Source: Aspidapion aeneum (lineage: Eukaryota; Arthropoda; Insecta; Coleoptera; Brentidae). From it: 64,000 bases of DNA. Both the position numbers and the translations under genes were made by a program. The stretch is from contig OY755041.1 of the NCBI GenBank assembly GCA_963576565.1, positions 125,779,655 through 125,843,654 of the forward strand, written 5' to 3'. Shown here piece by piece: positions 35,929 to 46,450 of the stretch. The notes under the pieces are model-generated. The model did no database searches and was not told the DNA's origin. It worked only from the letters and a program-made list of their open reading frames with translations. Each line of letters opens with the position of its first letter. The stretch's first letter is position 1.

Positions 35929-37444
35929 TTATCCTTCCTGATAATTTTCAGTTTTCATGTCATTTATACCCAATTCTGCATTTTGGTCAAAACTTCTATC
36001 ATAATGAGTTATAATCAACCTTTGATCTGCATCACTGTCATCTGCCATGCTTTGAACGTAGCTGTTGCCAGCAGGATCATCAAGGATAAGTTTAATTGGC
36101 AATTTATTTTCAAGGATAAGATCAAATTTTTTCAAAAAATCTTTAAATTGATCTTTAATTTTTGTTTCTTGAGAGTCACCAAAAATGTTTAAATGGTTTT
36201 GGTCACTTAACTGCTCTTTCACAGCTACTATCAAACCTTCAACAGTTGTAAATCGCCCACCCAAGGCAAATGGACCAACATGTAAATCTAATTCAGGAAT
36301 TTGTAAATCACAAGTATCAGATTTTAAAACATCTCTGGAAAAATCTTCTTTGTCACAAACACTAATTTCTATACGAACTCCTTTTGGTTCAATACCTGTT
36401 CCAGATTTTACTTCGTTGGTTTTATAACCACAAACTTCACAAGTTGTTGCCATGATAATGACCTCTTTAAAGTGGGGAATATTGGTCATTTTCATGTTGG
36501 TCTTACAGGGTGATTGACAACTTGGACAATTTGTGGAAAACTGCATTACCTCCCCTTCAATATCTTCCAAGGTGTATTCACCTTCATTAATTCGTTGCAA
36601 AAGAGCTTGCTCAGGATTGTCAACTTGTTCACTTGAAAAAATTCCCAAAGCATGGTCTTGTTCTTTTGTTCTTTTAAAGTACTCTATCTGACAGTGTATA
36701 TCTTCTTTTGGAGCAACAGGATTTTCAACAAAGCTGTTACCTGAAATAAAATTAATTAAATACCTACTGTTTTATATGTTAGTTTCAGCATGATTGGCCA
36801 GCGTGCAAAAAACTTTTGGAATTTTTGTTTTTTTAAATTAAAACAGAAAGTCCATTGCATTGGGGCAAACCACAACTTACCAATAAATAAATAAATAAAG
36901 AAACAGACGACTTACCGGAAATATCCTCCACAATTATTGTAAATGGCTTTTGCACCAGCTTTAAATTTTCTAATTTGGTAATAAAGTTATCAATCTGTTG
37001 GGAATCCTCAGGGTGTTCTATCCTGCGAAGCGGCTGCTGTTGATTTAATCCTTTAATAATCCTATCTATGACTCCTTCAACAGTAGTTATTTCCCCCTTT
37101 TGAGTTGTTGAAGCAATCTCAAAGTCTAGTTCAGGGATTTTAAGAGAAGTGTGGTCACTTTTAACCAATTGTCGATTCAAGTCTGCACAATCTCGAACTG
37201 TTAATGTGATTCTGATTCCACGCTCGGGAATGGTGGCCGCCGGCTGAATTTCATTATTTTCGTAGCCACATTGCTTACAGGCAAATGACATCAATATTAC
37301 TTCTTTGTAGAAGGGAATTTTCGTGAGAAGCAATCGAGTTTTACCGCTTTGCATGCAGTTCACGCATAAAGATTCCACTTCAGTCACTTCTAGATCGTTA
37401 TCGTCAGGATTTAAATCACGAAATAGTGGTTTTCCCAAAGACAT
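35929..37444 (-). CDS. ZPR1: Zinc finger protein ZPR1, complete
   Basis: Exon 1 is 37444-36916 (donor GTAAGT) and exon 2 is 36740-35929, joined in phase as EDISG-NSFVENPVAPKED, giving 446 aa (human 459). The two ZPR1 modules are evident. The first has zinc ligands CVNCMQSGKTR...CKQCGYENNE and then GIRITLTVRDCADLNRQLVK, TTVEGVIDRI. The second has CPSCQSPCKTN...CEVCGYKTNE, then GVRIEISVCDKEDFSRDVLK and TTVEGLIVAVKEQL. ZPR1 is an essential eukaryotic factor that acts as a folding chaperone of eEF1A and moves to the nucleolus on growth signals, also interacting with SMN. The 175-bp intron is short. It is convergent with WDR55, with 89 bp between stop codons. Confidence 0.97.
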
Positions 37445-37597
37445 TTTAATTCAGCAACACACAACACCAAAGGTCAGCTTCAAATGCAAAAAAATTGAGG
37501 TTATTTTCATAGATAAAGGATTTTTGCTTCGGTTCAGTCAGTTTATTCAAGTTTTTTGAATAGGCGACCTTGCACCAACACTTTAAGAATCACCTAG

Positions 37598-38200
37598 CAT
37601 TAAGGTGCATTTCTATTCGTGTTCGCTGGCAGAGTTGCAATCCGACACGCGTGCTAGGCATATGGGATTCACTTCCTGTCGGTGTACTGTGATGGGAATC
37701 AATGTAACCATTTCTAATGACGACCACCGTGTCCGCACCATAGAGAAAATAATAATAATTTTATTTTGTCTCTGGTCCGCACGGTCCTTCGTGCTTGCAA
37801 ACTTTGCGGCTCGTGCTGGTGTCCGTGCGGCGTACCAGACATGCGCAGTTCCATCACCTAAATGATCGGTATCGGAAGTAATCTCGATCGAGATCTTTTT
37901 GGTTATATCTGTCTCCTATATTAGTACGAAAAAAAGAAAGATGATTATACTAAAGGTTCACTTGGGGGATCAAAAGAATTACGCATTCCCGAAAAATGTG
38001 ATTATGCCTGGAATGTTTATGATCTGAAATTTTCATAAACATTCTCGATGTTTCAATTACGATATATAAAGCGGCATGCAGAGCCCACTCAGCCAGTTCT
38101 AGAAATAAAAGTGAGCTATAAACACATCAATTACGCATGCGCTAACTACAGCACGCACGCTGGCACGCAACACGATTAGAAATGGCCTAGTCCGTGACGA
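37598..38200. mobile_element. Possible GC-richer TIR element upstream of ZPR1
   Basis: Left TGCATTTCTATTCGTGTT with CGCTGGC; the inverted right end reads CCATTTCTAATCGTGTTGCG with TGCCAGCG. The interior is GC-richer than its surroundings and has repeated GTCCGCAC/GTGCTGG words. The termini are imperfect, so this is a tentative call. Confidence 0.4.
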
Positions 38201-38822
38201 CTCCCGTGCTGGCGTTCCCGTCGGTCCGCAAACACACTCGCGGCTACAGACTAAAATGTACTCTGGCTCCTTCGAATTCGCGGGTTAATTTGAACGTATA
38301 TTTTTAAAATTTGTAGTAGTTCGGGGCCTAATTAAAAATACCAAAATTTTAATTTAATGCCCTCCCCCATAAATGTAAAGTTATTTAAAATTAACATTGC
38401 CTACTTCCAGGAACACTAGAGAGCTGAGCTGTAGAAGGCTTGTTCTGTATTTACACTTGTTTTTTAAATATTTTGTAACAAATCGCAGCCTTCGTAAACT
38501 AACGAGCCACGAACCAGAAGAAACGGCAACACAGCCTGGAGGCCCTTCATTTTCGTTCACGTGCGTCGCCCACCACGCTAGTTACTAGCCGTTTCTGCGC
38601 AGATAATGTTTTTTTAAAACTTTTAGTATATTTAAAATCGCGTTACCAAATAAAAAAACTGTTCTGGTTTTAGTCAGATGTGTGGTGAACTTAAAATTAT
38701 ATTACCTACCTAATAAAAGCTGTGTAAAAAAGACATTTTGTACACCGGTAATAAGTGAGGTTAGATGTTTGTTTTTGTTTGGAATTTTTGTATTGTTTTG
38801 TTTTTTCTTTTTAAATTTTAAA

Positions 38823-39205
38823 ATGCCGCGAAAGTGTTGTGTACCCGGTTGCAAAAGTAACTATGCATCTGTGGTTAATGAAGAGGGCCACCAAACAACT
38901 AACGCTTCCCAAAAGAAAATGACTTAAAAAATGCTTGGCTTCGGGCCATTCACAGAGAAGATTATGTTGTGACTGCATGTTCAGTGGTTTGTTGGAAACA
39001 TTTTGACAAAAGTGACGTTGTTAGAACCGAGATAATTAGGGATAAAGAGGGAGTACAAAAGGAGGTGCCACTAACATTCCCTAAGTTAAACAATGGGGCA
39101 ATACCTCGGCTATTTGAATCTCAACCCGAGTATATGTCAAACCCCAAACCTTCAGTAAGAGAAAATCCTGACGACAGGCGAAAAAAAATTGAAGAAAGGG
39201 AGGGT
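38823..39205 (+). pseudogene. THAP zinc-finger domain, frameshifted
   Basis: MPRKCCVPGCKSNYASVVNE gives the first zinc ligands (CxxxC). One frameshift at about 38903 interrupts the frame, which then continues FPKENDLKNAWLRAIHRED, YVVTACSVVCWKHFDKSDVV (CxxH ligands), LTFPKLNNGAIPRLF. This is the C2CH THAP DNA-binding domain with the F-P and AVP-like positions. The frame then runs directly into reverse-transcriptase sequence (YRLEKAFDSIEHW), marking the insertion of a second element. Confidence 0.8.
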
Positions 39206-40035
39206 ATGGAAATATATATAAATATATATTGTGTTTATAGACTCGAAAAAGCTTTCGATAGCATTGAGCACTGGGCAGTAAAAGATCTTTAATTAATAGC
39301 CGAATAGATCACAGATATACAGACTTAATAGCCAATATATTTAGTGAAGCAACAACATTAATCAAAATCCACAGAGGAACCAAGCCAATCCTCATAAGAA
39401 GAGGTGTCAGAGTGACACAATATTCCCTAAATTATTTAACCAGGCCCTAGAAGATGTTTTTAAAAGCTTAGATTGGGAAGAAATAGGCATCAAAGTAAAC
39501 GGACAATTCTGAACCACCAAGATAGGCTGATAATATCAATCAATCTAAAAGAAAATAGAACAAGTAGAGGAATATATAGGACCTGGGACAAATTATTAAA
39601 CTGAAAAAAGAAAAGCAAACAGCTGAAATCAAGAGACGAGTAAGATTGGCCTGGACAGCATTCGGTAAATTAAGCAATATATTAAGAAATAAAAAATATC
39701 CTCAGTACCTCAAAACGGAAGTGTATAACCAATGTATCCTTCCTGTACTTACCTATGAATCCCAGACCTGGACACTTACAAAATCAAACATGGATAAGGT
39801 AACAAAAGCCCAAAGATCAATGGAAAGACAAATGTTACATGTAAAGCTAACAGGTAGAAAAAGGAATGAATTGATAAGAAATAAAACAAAAGTAAGGGAT
39901 GTCAGAGCAGAAGTAGCAAAATTAAAATGGAAATTTGCCGGTCATATTATCAGACAGAAAGACGATTGATGGAACAAATGTATTGTAAACTGGAGAACTT
40001 GGCCAAAGATGGATTGACGAAGGCTAAATAGAATA
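39205..40035 (+). mobile_element. 5'-truncated, internally deleted non-LTR retrotransposon
   Basis: LEKAFDSIEHWAV, then out-of-frame ATTLIKIHRGTKPILIRRGV and KLFNQALEDVFKSLDWEEIG are reverse-transcriptase motifs. The catalytic ADD block is lost in a deletion around 39520-39600. The frame resumes at 39646: AWTAFGKLSNILRNKKYPQY, VYNQCILPVLTYESQTWTLT, KAQRSMERQMLHVKLTGRKR and AKLKWKFAGHIIRQ. This is the usual C-terminus of insect endonuclease-reverse transcriptase elements. It is a different lineage from the copy at 32411-35118. Confidence 0.8.
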
Positions 40036-40655
40036 GATAGAAAAAAAGGTAAGTTCATTTAAAGTTTAAATTAACATGTTACCACTTAAACTAGATTCAT
40101 AGTTCTGTAAAGTAAGCAGTCAGACATAAGAAACTATCCCACAAACATCCTGTTGTTCAAACTTGACAGTAATAACTTAGCAGTAAGAAAGGAACCATTT
40201 TTATTTCTTACTGCTCACTTCATACTGCTTACTTCACGGTACTATGAATCGAACTTTAGGGTTGTTCTCACAAATTGTTTAAAAGTAATTTCTCTTCTGT
40301 TTATTCTAGGTTTTGTTACATATTTTTTAACATGAATAATAGCCACTGATATTGATTTCCAAATGTTTTGTTTGTTTTAAAAATTAAATGTAACACGCCT
40401 AAACACAGTTTATTAGTTTTTACAAAAAAAAATACAAAATCGCCAAACTACAATCAAAACAAATAGCAGATGTTTATATCTCCCATGTAAATATCGGCCT
40501 CCCAGCCGGCCAATTTGCGATGTTGCCTTTTCTGGTTCGTGGCTCGTTAGTTTACGAAGGCTGCGAACAAATGCAATAAACATAGTTTCAATATTAACAA
40601 AGACCCTATTGAAGAAGTCAAAATATCTACTCTTAACATAACGTTTCGTTAGTAC

Positions 40656-40713
40656 TAACTTTATCAGCTAACGAAATACGTGACGTCACGTATTCCGTTA
40701 GCTGATAAAGTTA
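40656..40713. repeat. 58-bp near-perfect palindrome centred on TGACGTCA
   Basis: The left half is TAACTTTATCAGCTAACG then AAATACGTGAC, and the right half is its mirror with one mismatched pair. There is no loop: the centre is the CRE-like octamer TGACGTCA. Confidence 0.9.
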
Positions 40714-42901
40714 CCATATATAAAGCGGCATAAACCCTCTATTTTATTATAACCGTCTTCTGTATAAGTGCAACCCTTAAAATTACTATTTTGGAATTTC
40801 CCCCTATATAATTAATTTGCGAGGGACTACTGTTTGCTACCTGTATCTTTGAAGTTCATTTTCTATTCTCGTACCCAGCTTTATTAGGGTTACCACCTTA
40901 AAGGATTAAAAATTAACAAAGAGCTGCAAACAAAGCCGCTTAAAAATCCGGAAAAACTCATGACATTTTTAATACATTGCTTCAACGAGAAAATGAGCTA
41001 CAAATTATCACACCCCAACCTAATCAAAAAGTTGAAAAATCGAGCATAAAGTACACCCAAATATCCATTGGTAATGAAATGAAAGCTAAATTTCCATCAT
41101 GTAGGCGGAAAGTGCTTTACTAAGTCACTCTAGTCACGCATCTCACAAGCATCCCAAAAAAAATTGATAAATCGTGCTTGGAACTAGATGTATTTATAGA
41201 AAAAAGCAAAACCTACAAAAAATCCTATCGTCAGTTATTTGTGTTTCCTGAAAAGTCGTATTTTTTTAATTACGTGTCGTTTTGTAACAAAATCTTATTT
41301 TGTTTTAAAAGTTAACCATAGAAATGGGATTTAGATTTTTCAGATGCACAAGAATTTAAAAGAATTCTTCCCTAAGGAAGAGGCCAAGGAGCCCGCAACA
41401 TCTAAAATATGTGTTTTTTTATGTTTTAATCAGTGTTTGAATTTGACATAACGGTTAAATAAAATTCGCCGCAATATGTTTTTGGAAAATAAAGTAGTTT
41501 TTATCGAAAATTTTAAAAAATGGTGCGCAGGTAAAATTTAAATTTAAATAACATATTTCGGTTGATGTAATTGTATTTTTTAACTGGAATTAAAAAATAA
41601 GATATATTTAGCGGTAGAATACTGCATATGCATATAATATATCTCATTATTTTGTTTTCCATCTGCATATTTTTTCGAAAAAAATATATTTTTGTCAGGC
41701 CCGGCGTAAAGTTAGCAGCGCCGAGTTGGCGGCGCGTGCCTAGTTGTCCTAGACTGAAGTGTCCCATAAAGAATTTAACTCGACGTGTGTATAAACGACT
41801 TTAACCCCTTGTCATGATTTTCCGGCTAACGTTTTTTACATACAGGATGTTTTAAAAGTCCGAGTCCACCACCACCATCTTGTGAACTATTGAAGATAAC
41901 TAAACAATATAATCGATAACAGCTTAGGGGGCGGCAATTTTTTTTTTTAAATAGTAACTTCTATGGAGTGATACCTTGTTTTAAAACTTTCTGAAAAACT
42001 AACGTTTAGACATAACTGTCAATTATTTACGTCAAATCTGTCAAAAGCTATAGACTGTCATATCCATTTTTTTTTTAAGTTTTTGTCAAAATTAACAAGT
42101 TTTACCAACAAACGAATGGAATTACAGCTTTGACAACTGGTTCGAGCGCATGCGAAAGTTCATTAATTTTCGTGGAGTATTCTTCAAAAGTTATCCACTG
42201 TTTTATTCATGCAGCTGTGTATCCAAAACCCTCAACCCTCTTATCCTGTCAAATAAGACGTGTCTTAGAAATATGTTTAATCCTTAGGTATAAGGGAGGT
42301 ATTCAAAATCCGACATAAGTCGGCTGCAAATAAGGTTTACTTTAAAGGTTGTTATAATCTTCTAATGGGAGGTACGAAAATTCCCTATTAATTTAATTAC
42401 TTTATTGAGTAGGTACTCTATGTACCTGACCAAGATTCGGCGGCATCGCGACATAATTTATTTCATTTTATTGTCAACTTTCGTTTTGACAGGTAGTCTT
42501 TTCTTCTAGTGTTCTTATAAAACGTTCTTTGTTTTCAAAAAGTGTTTTTGTTAAATTATTGTGCGCTGATCGTTTGGTATGAAGAAAGTGATGTGAAGGT
42601 AAGTTTTTATATTTATCTAGTTATGGACCATTTATACATTACCTAACGCTCGATGGGGTAAATGGAGTTGCCTTGTGTAACACAAGGCAACTGAATAATT
42701 TTTTATGTAATTTTTCTTAAAAATGCTTTCGAACATTTGTGAGTCAAACAATAAAAATATAACAATTGTTTTGACATAGTAAGAGCAAAAAAGTTGTTTT
42801 TTTTTTAATTTTTCTGGTAAAAATTAGTAATCTTTAAGTATAAAATGATCCACTCATAAAATACTTGCAAAAGTAAAGACATTACTTAGTATTTGATAAT
42901 T
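40714..42901. other. Gene-poor stretch right of the THAP element
   Basis: About 2.2 kb with no supported gene. It includes an element-edge motif (TACAGGATGTTTTAAAAGTC, about 41841) and a 27-nt hairpin AGTTGCCTTGTGT-A-ACACAAGGCAACT near 42666. A possible leader exon ends at a GTAAGT donor near 42600, without identifiable coding continuation. Confidence 0.35.
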
Positions 42902-43266
42902 AATATGTCAAACAAACTTACCTTAAGTGAAGTTTGATATTAATTATGTGAAACACCTTTTTCCTCAGATCACAAATGTAGTCCCTGGCCTTGGTTAAAG
43001 TTTTCACAAGATTTACAGATCACTAACCAAAATTTTTTTCCCTGGTCTATACCACTTTGTCATGCCATTCATTTATCTGTGGTACAGACAGTTTCATTTC
43101 TTTAAAGATTGCATCTGCAACTAATATATTATATTTAGGGATGGGAACAGGGTGGGAGTGTAATCTGAGGAAAAAGGTGTTTCACATAATTAATATCAAA
43201 CTTCTCTTAAGTTCGTTTGACATATTAATTATATTTCACACCTTTTTCCTCAGATCACAAATGTAG
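42902..43266. mobile_element. Foldback element with ~65-bp arms
   Basis: 42902-42968 (AATATGTCAAACAAACTTAC ... CACCTTTTTCCTCAG) and 43165-43227 are inverted copies with a few differences. The terminal words CACCTTTTTCCTCAGATCAC then AAATGTAG also recur in direct orientation at 43236-43266, suggesting two overlapping or tandem insertions. Confidence 0.65.
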
Positions 43267-43416
43267 TTGTTCAAAGCCCATATTAGTTGCAGTGCAAGTT
43301 AGTTTTGTGCTAAAAGTTATGTCTTTTATTTAAATAAGGAAAGTAAATCGTTTCATTTTGTTTTTTTTTATTTATTCTTTTAACTACACAAAATAAGTAT
43401 AAGGTACATGTGTGTA

Positions 43417-43830
43417 TTAAATGTCCATTATTGATCTAGAAAATACGGTCCTATCATCACCTAATGGTTTGTTATAAAAGAGAGAAAAACTGCTAGAGTT
43501 GTTAGTCCAACCTGCAGTCTGTTTTATTACCTGCAAATCAATGCCACTCCGATAGGCTGCAGATGTTGACGCGTGTCGGGTACTATGAGCCGAAAACTCT
43601 GTTGTGTTTATTCCACTTTTGTTCATGACTGTTTTTATCCAACAGCTCAATGTCTGAGAGGATGCTGCCTTGTATGGCTTTTTCAAAGATAAAAATAAAT
43701 TTTTAATATCTTCCCGGATTGCTTCAGTTTTTTGCAAATAATATTCTAACAAGTGGAATAAACACCTTTTAATATTTTCATGTTTTTCTATATAAAATAT
43801 GGGTTGCATTCTATTTTTATTTGTTGTTTT
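43417..43830 (-). pseudogene. Tyrosine recombinase C-terminal catalytic fragment (DIRS/Crypton-type)
   Basis: The frame ends FSAHSTRHASTSAAYRSGID, LQVIKQTAGWTNNSSSFSLF and YNKPLGDDRTVF. It has the HxxR pair, the GW motif and a downstream tyrosine (LFYNKP) at the spacing expected of the catalytic C-terminus. The upstream part with the first catalytic arginine is missing: the frame enters the 9-mer tandem array at about 43830, whose translation forms its first residues. DIRS, Ngaro and Crypton elements share this domain, and I cannot tell which. Confidence 0.65.
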
Positions 43831-45038
43831 ATAATTTTCATAATTTTTGATAATTTTCATATTTTTTGATAATTTTCATATTTTTTGATAATTTTCATAA
43901 TTTTTGATAATTTTCATAATTTTTGATAATTTTCATAATTTTTGATAATTTTCATAATTTTTGATAATTTTCATAATTTTTGATAAATTTCATAATTTTT
44001 GATAATTTTCATATTTTTTGATAATTTTCATAATTTTCATATTTTTTGATAATTTTCATATTTTTTGATAATTTTCATAATTTTTGATAATTTTCATAAT
44101 TTTCATAATTTTCATAATTTTCATAATTTTCATAATTTTCATAATTTTCATAATTTTCATAATTTTCATAATTTTCATAATTTTCATAATTTTCATAATT
44201 TTCATAATTTTCATAATTTTCATAATTTTCATAATTTTCATAATTTTCATAATTTTCATAATTTTCATAATTTTCATAATTTTCATAATTTTCATAATTT
44301 TCATAATTTTCATAATTTTCATAATTTTCATAATTTTCATAATTTTCATAATTTTCATAATTTTCATAATTTTCATAATTTTCATAATTTTTGATAATTT
44401 TCATAATTTTCATAATTTTTGATAATTTTCATAATTTTTGATAATTTTCATAATTTTTGATAATTTTCATAATTTTCATAATTTTGATAATTTTCATAAT
44501 TTTCATAATTTTCATAATTTTCATAATTTTCATAATTTTCATAATTTTCATAATTTTCATAATTTTCATAATTTTCATAATTTTCATAATTTTCATAATT
44601 TTCATATATTTCATATATTTCATAATTTTCATAATTTTTGATAATTTTCATAATTTTTGATAATTTTCATAATTTTTGAGAATTTTCATAATTTTTGATA
44701 ATTTTCATAATTTTTGATAATTTTCATAATTTTTGATAATTTTCATAATTTTCATAATTTTCATAATTTTCATAATTTTCATAATTTTCATATTTTTCAT
44801 AATTTTCATAATTTTCATAATTTTCATAATTTTCATAATTTTCATAATTTTCATAATTTTCATAATTTTCATAATTTTTGATAATTTTCATAATTTTTGA
44901 TAATTTTCATAATTTTTGATAATTTTCATAATTTTTGATAATTTTCATAATTTTTGATAATTTTCATAATTTTTGATAATTTTCATAATTTTCATAATTT
45001 TCATAATTTTTGATAATTTTCATAATTTTTGATAATTA
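43831..45038. repeat. 9-bp minisatellite TTTTCATAA with TTTTTGATAA variants
   Basis: About 1.2 kb of TTTTCATAA repeats, mixed with a TTTTTGATAATTTTCATAA compound unit that dominates both ends and a homogeneous block in the middle (about 44095-44385). Open frames on both strands (Met-Lys-Ile or Asn-Phe-His runs) are repeat artefacts. Confidence 0.97.
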
Positions 45039-45040
45039 CG

Positions 45041-45075
45041 TACGGCACGGTTCAGTACGGCACGGTTCAGTACGG
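45041..45075. repeat. Outlying block of the 15-mer TACGGCACGGTTCAG
   Basis: Two full copies plus TACGG, identical to the unit of the main 15-mer array, which begins 1.1 kb to the right. Confidence 0.95.
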
Positions 45076-45215
45076 ATATTTTGATATTTTTAAAATTTTT
45101 GACATTTTTGACACTTTTGACACTTTTGACATTTGTGACACATGCGCGCATGCACACATGCGCATATGCACATATGCACATATGCACACATGAACACATG
45201 CACATATGCACATAT
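45076..45215. repeat. Short tandem blocks: TTTTGACAC-type, then CATATGCA-type
   Basis: About 55 bp of TTTTTGACA/TTTTGACAC units is followed by about 85 bp of CATATGCA/CACATGCA units, a self-complementary-like octamer rich in CATATG. Confidence 0.85.
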
Positions 45216-46140
45216 GACAAGCGACAAGTGACAAGAAATAAGCGACAAGCGACAAGCGAAAAGCGACAAGCGAAAAGCAAAAAGCGAAAAGCGAAAAACG
45301 AAAAGTGAAAAGTGAAAAGTGAAAAATGAAAAGCGACAAGCGAAAAGCGACAAACGAAAAGCGAAAAGCAAAAAGCGAAAAGCAAAAAGCGAAAAGCGAC
45401 AAGCGACAAGCAAAAAGCGAAAAGCGAAAAACGAAAAGCGAAAAGCGAAAAACGAAAAGCGACAAGCGAAAAGCGAAAAGTAAAAAACGAAAAGCGAAAA
45501 GTAAAAAACGAAAAGCGAAAAGCGAAAAGAGAAAAGCGAAAAACGAAAAACAAAAAGCGACAGGCGACAGGCGACAAGCGAAAAACGAAAAACGAAAAGC
45601 GAAAAACGAAAAGCGACAAGCGAAAAGCGAAAAGCGAAATGCGAAAAGAGAAAAGCTACAAGCGAAAAGCGACAAGCGAGAAGCGAAAAGCAAAAAGCGA
45701 AAAACGAAAAGTGAAAAATAAAAAGCGAAAAACGAAAAGCGAAAAACGACAAGCGACAAGCGAAAAACGAAAAGCGACAAGTGAAAAATGAAAAGCGAAA
45801 AGCGAAAAGCGAAAAATGAAAAGCGAAAAGCGACAAGCGAAAAACGTAAAGCGAATAGCAAAAAGCGACAAGCGACAAACGAAAAACAAAAGGCGAAAAG
45901 GCGAAAAGCGACAAGCGACAAGAGAAAAGGGAAAAGCGAAAAGCGAAATGCGAAATGCGAAAAGAGACAAGCGACAAGCGAAAAGCAAAAAGCGAAAAGC
46001 AAAAAGCGAAAAACGAAAAGTGAAAAATGAAAAGCGAAAAGCGACAAGCGACAAGCGACAAGCGACATGCGAAAAGCGAAAAGCGACAGGCGACAGGCGA
46101 CAAGCGAAAAGCGACAAGCGAAAAGTGAAAAGTGAAAAGA
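45216..46140. repeat. 7-bp minisatellite GCGAAAA / GCGACAA
   Basis: About 920 bp alternating GCGAAAA and GCGACAA units with GTGAAAA, GCAAAAA and GCGACAG variants. Long open frames (Arg-Phe-Ser-Leu-Phe-Ala-like on minus, Lys-Arg-Lys-Ala on plus) reflect the 7-mer not creating stops; they are not genes. Confidence 0.95.
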
Positions 46141-46180
46141 TGTGAATAGTTAATAGAAGTTAGTAGTGTAAAGTGAAAAG

Positions 46181-46450
46181 TACGGCACGGTTCAGTACGG
46201 CACGGTTCAGTACGGCACGGTTCAGTACGGCACGGTTCAGTACGGCACGGTTCAGTACGGCACGGTTCAGTACGGCACGGTTCAGTACGGCACGGTTCAG
46301 TACGGCACGGTTCAGTACGGCACGGTTCAGTACGGCACGGTTCAGTACGGCACGGTTCAGTACGGCACGGTTCAGTACGGCACGGTTCAGTACGGCACGG
46401 TTCAGTACGGCACGGTTCAGTACGGCACGGTTCAGTACGGCACGGTTCAG
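46181..46450. repeat. 18 exact tandem copies of the 15-mer TACGGCACGGTTCAG
   Basis: Eighteen uninterrupted 15-bp units follow a 40-bp unique spacer (46141-46180). Each unit divides into three pentamers, TACGG, CACGG and TTCAG. The array ends exactly where TTCGG begins. Confidence 0.97.

Larger units (their letters stand above)
38485..40564. mobile_element. THAP-domain DNA transposon remnant (P/Kolobok-like) with long inverted repeats
   Basis: The left arm from 38485 reads GCAGCCTTCGTAAACTAACG, AGCCACGAACCAGAA, GGCAACA; the right arm at about 40520-40564 is its inverted copy. The arms enclose a THAP-domain coding remnant at 38823-39205, and the rest of the interior is taken by a non-LTR fragment. 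P-element and Kolobok transposases carry N-terminal THAP domains, so a DNA transposon is the simplest reading. The remainder of any transposase is not visible. Confidence 0.6.

Noticed and set aside
37605..37865. Plus-strand frame of 86 codons in the GC-richer block upstream of ZPR1
   Set aside because: No domain or splice support; the block has weak inverted termini and is better explained as an element.
40915..41400. Short Lys-rich plus-strand frames right of the THAP element
   Set aside because: Suggestive of transposon protein debris but interrupted by stops and unrecognised; not supportable.
44056..44660. Open frames of Met-Lys-Ile, Asn-Phe-His and Tyr-Glu-Asn repeats on both strands
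   Set aside because: Products of the 9-bp TTTTCATAA minisatellite, open in several frames at once; no gene signals.
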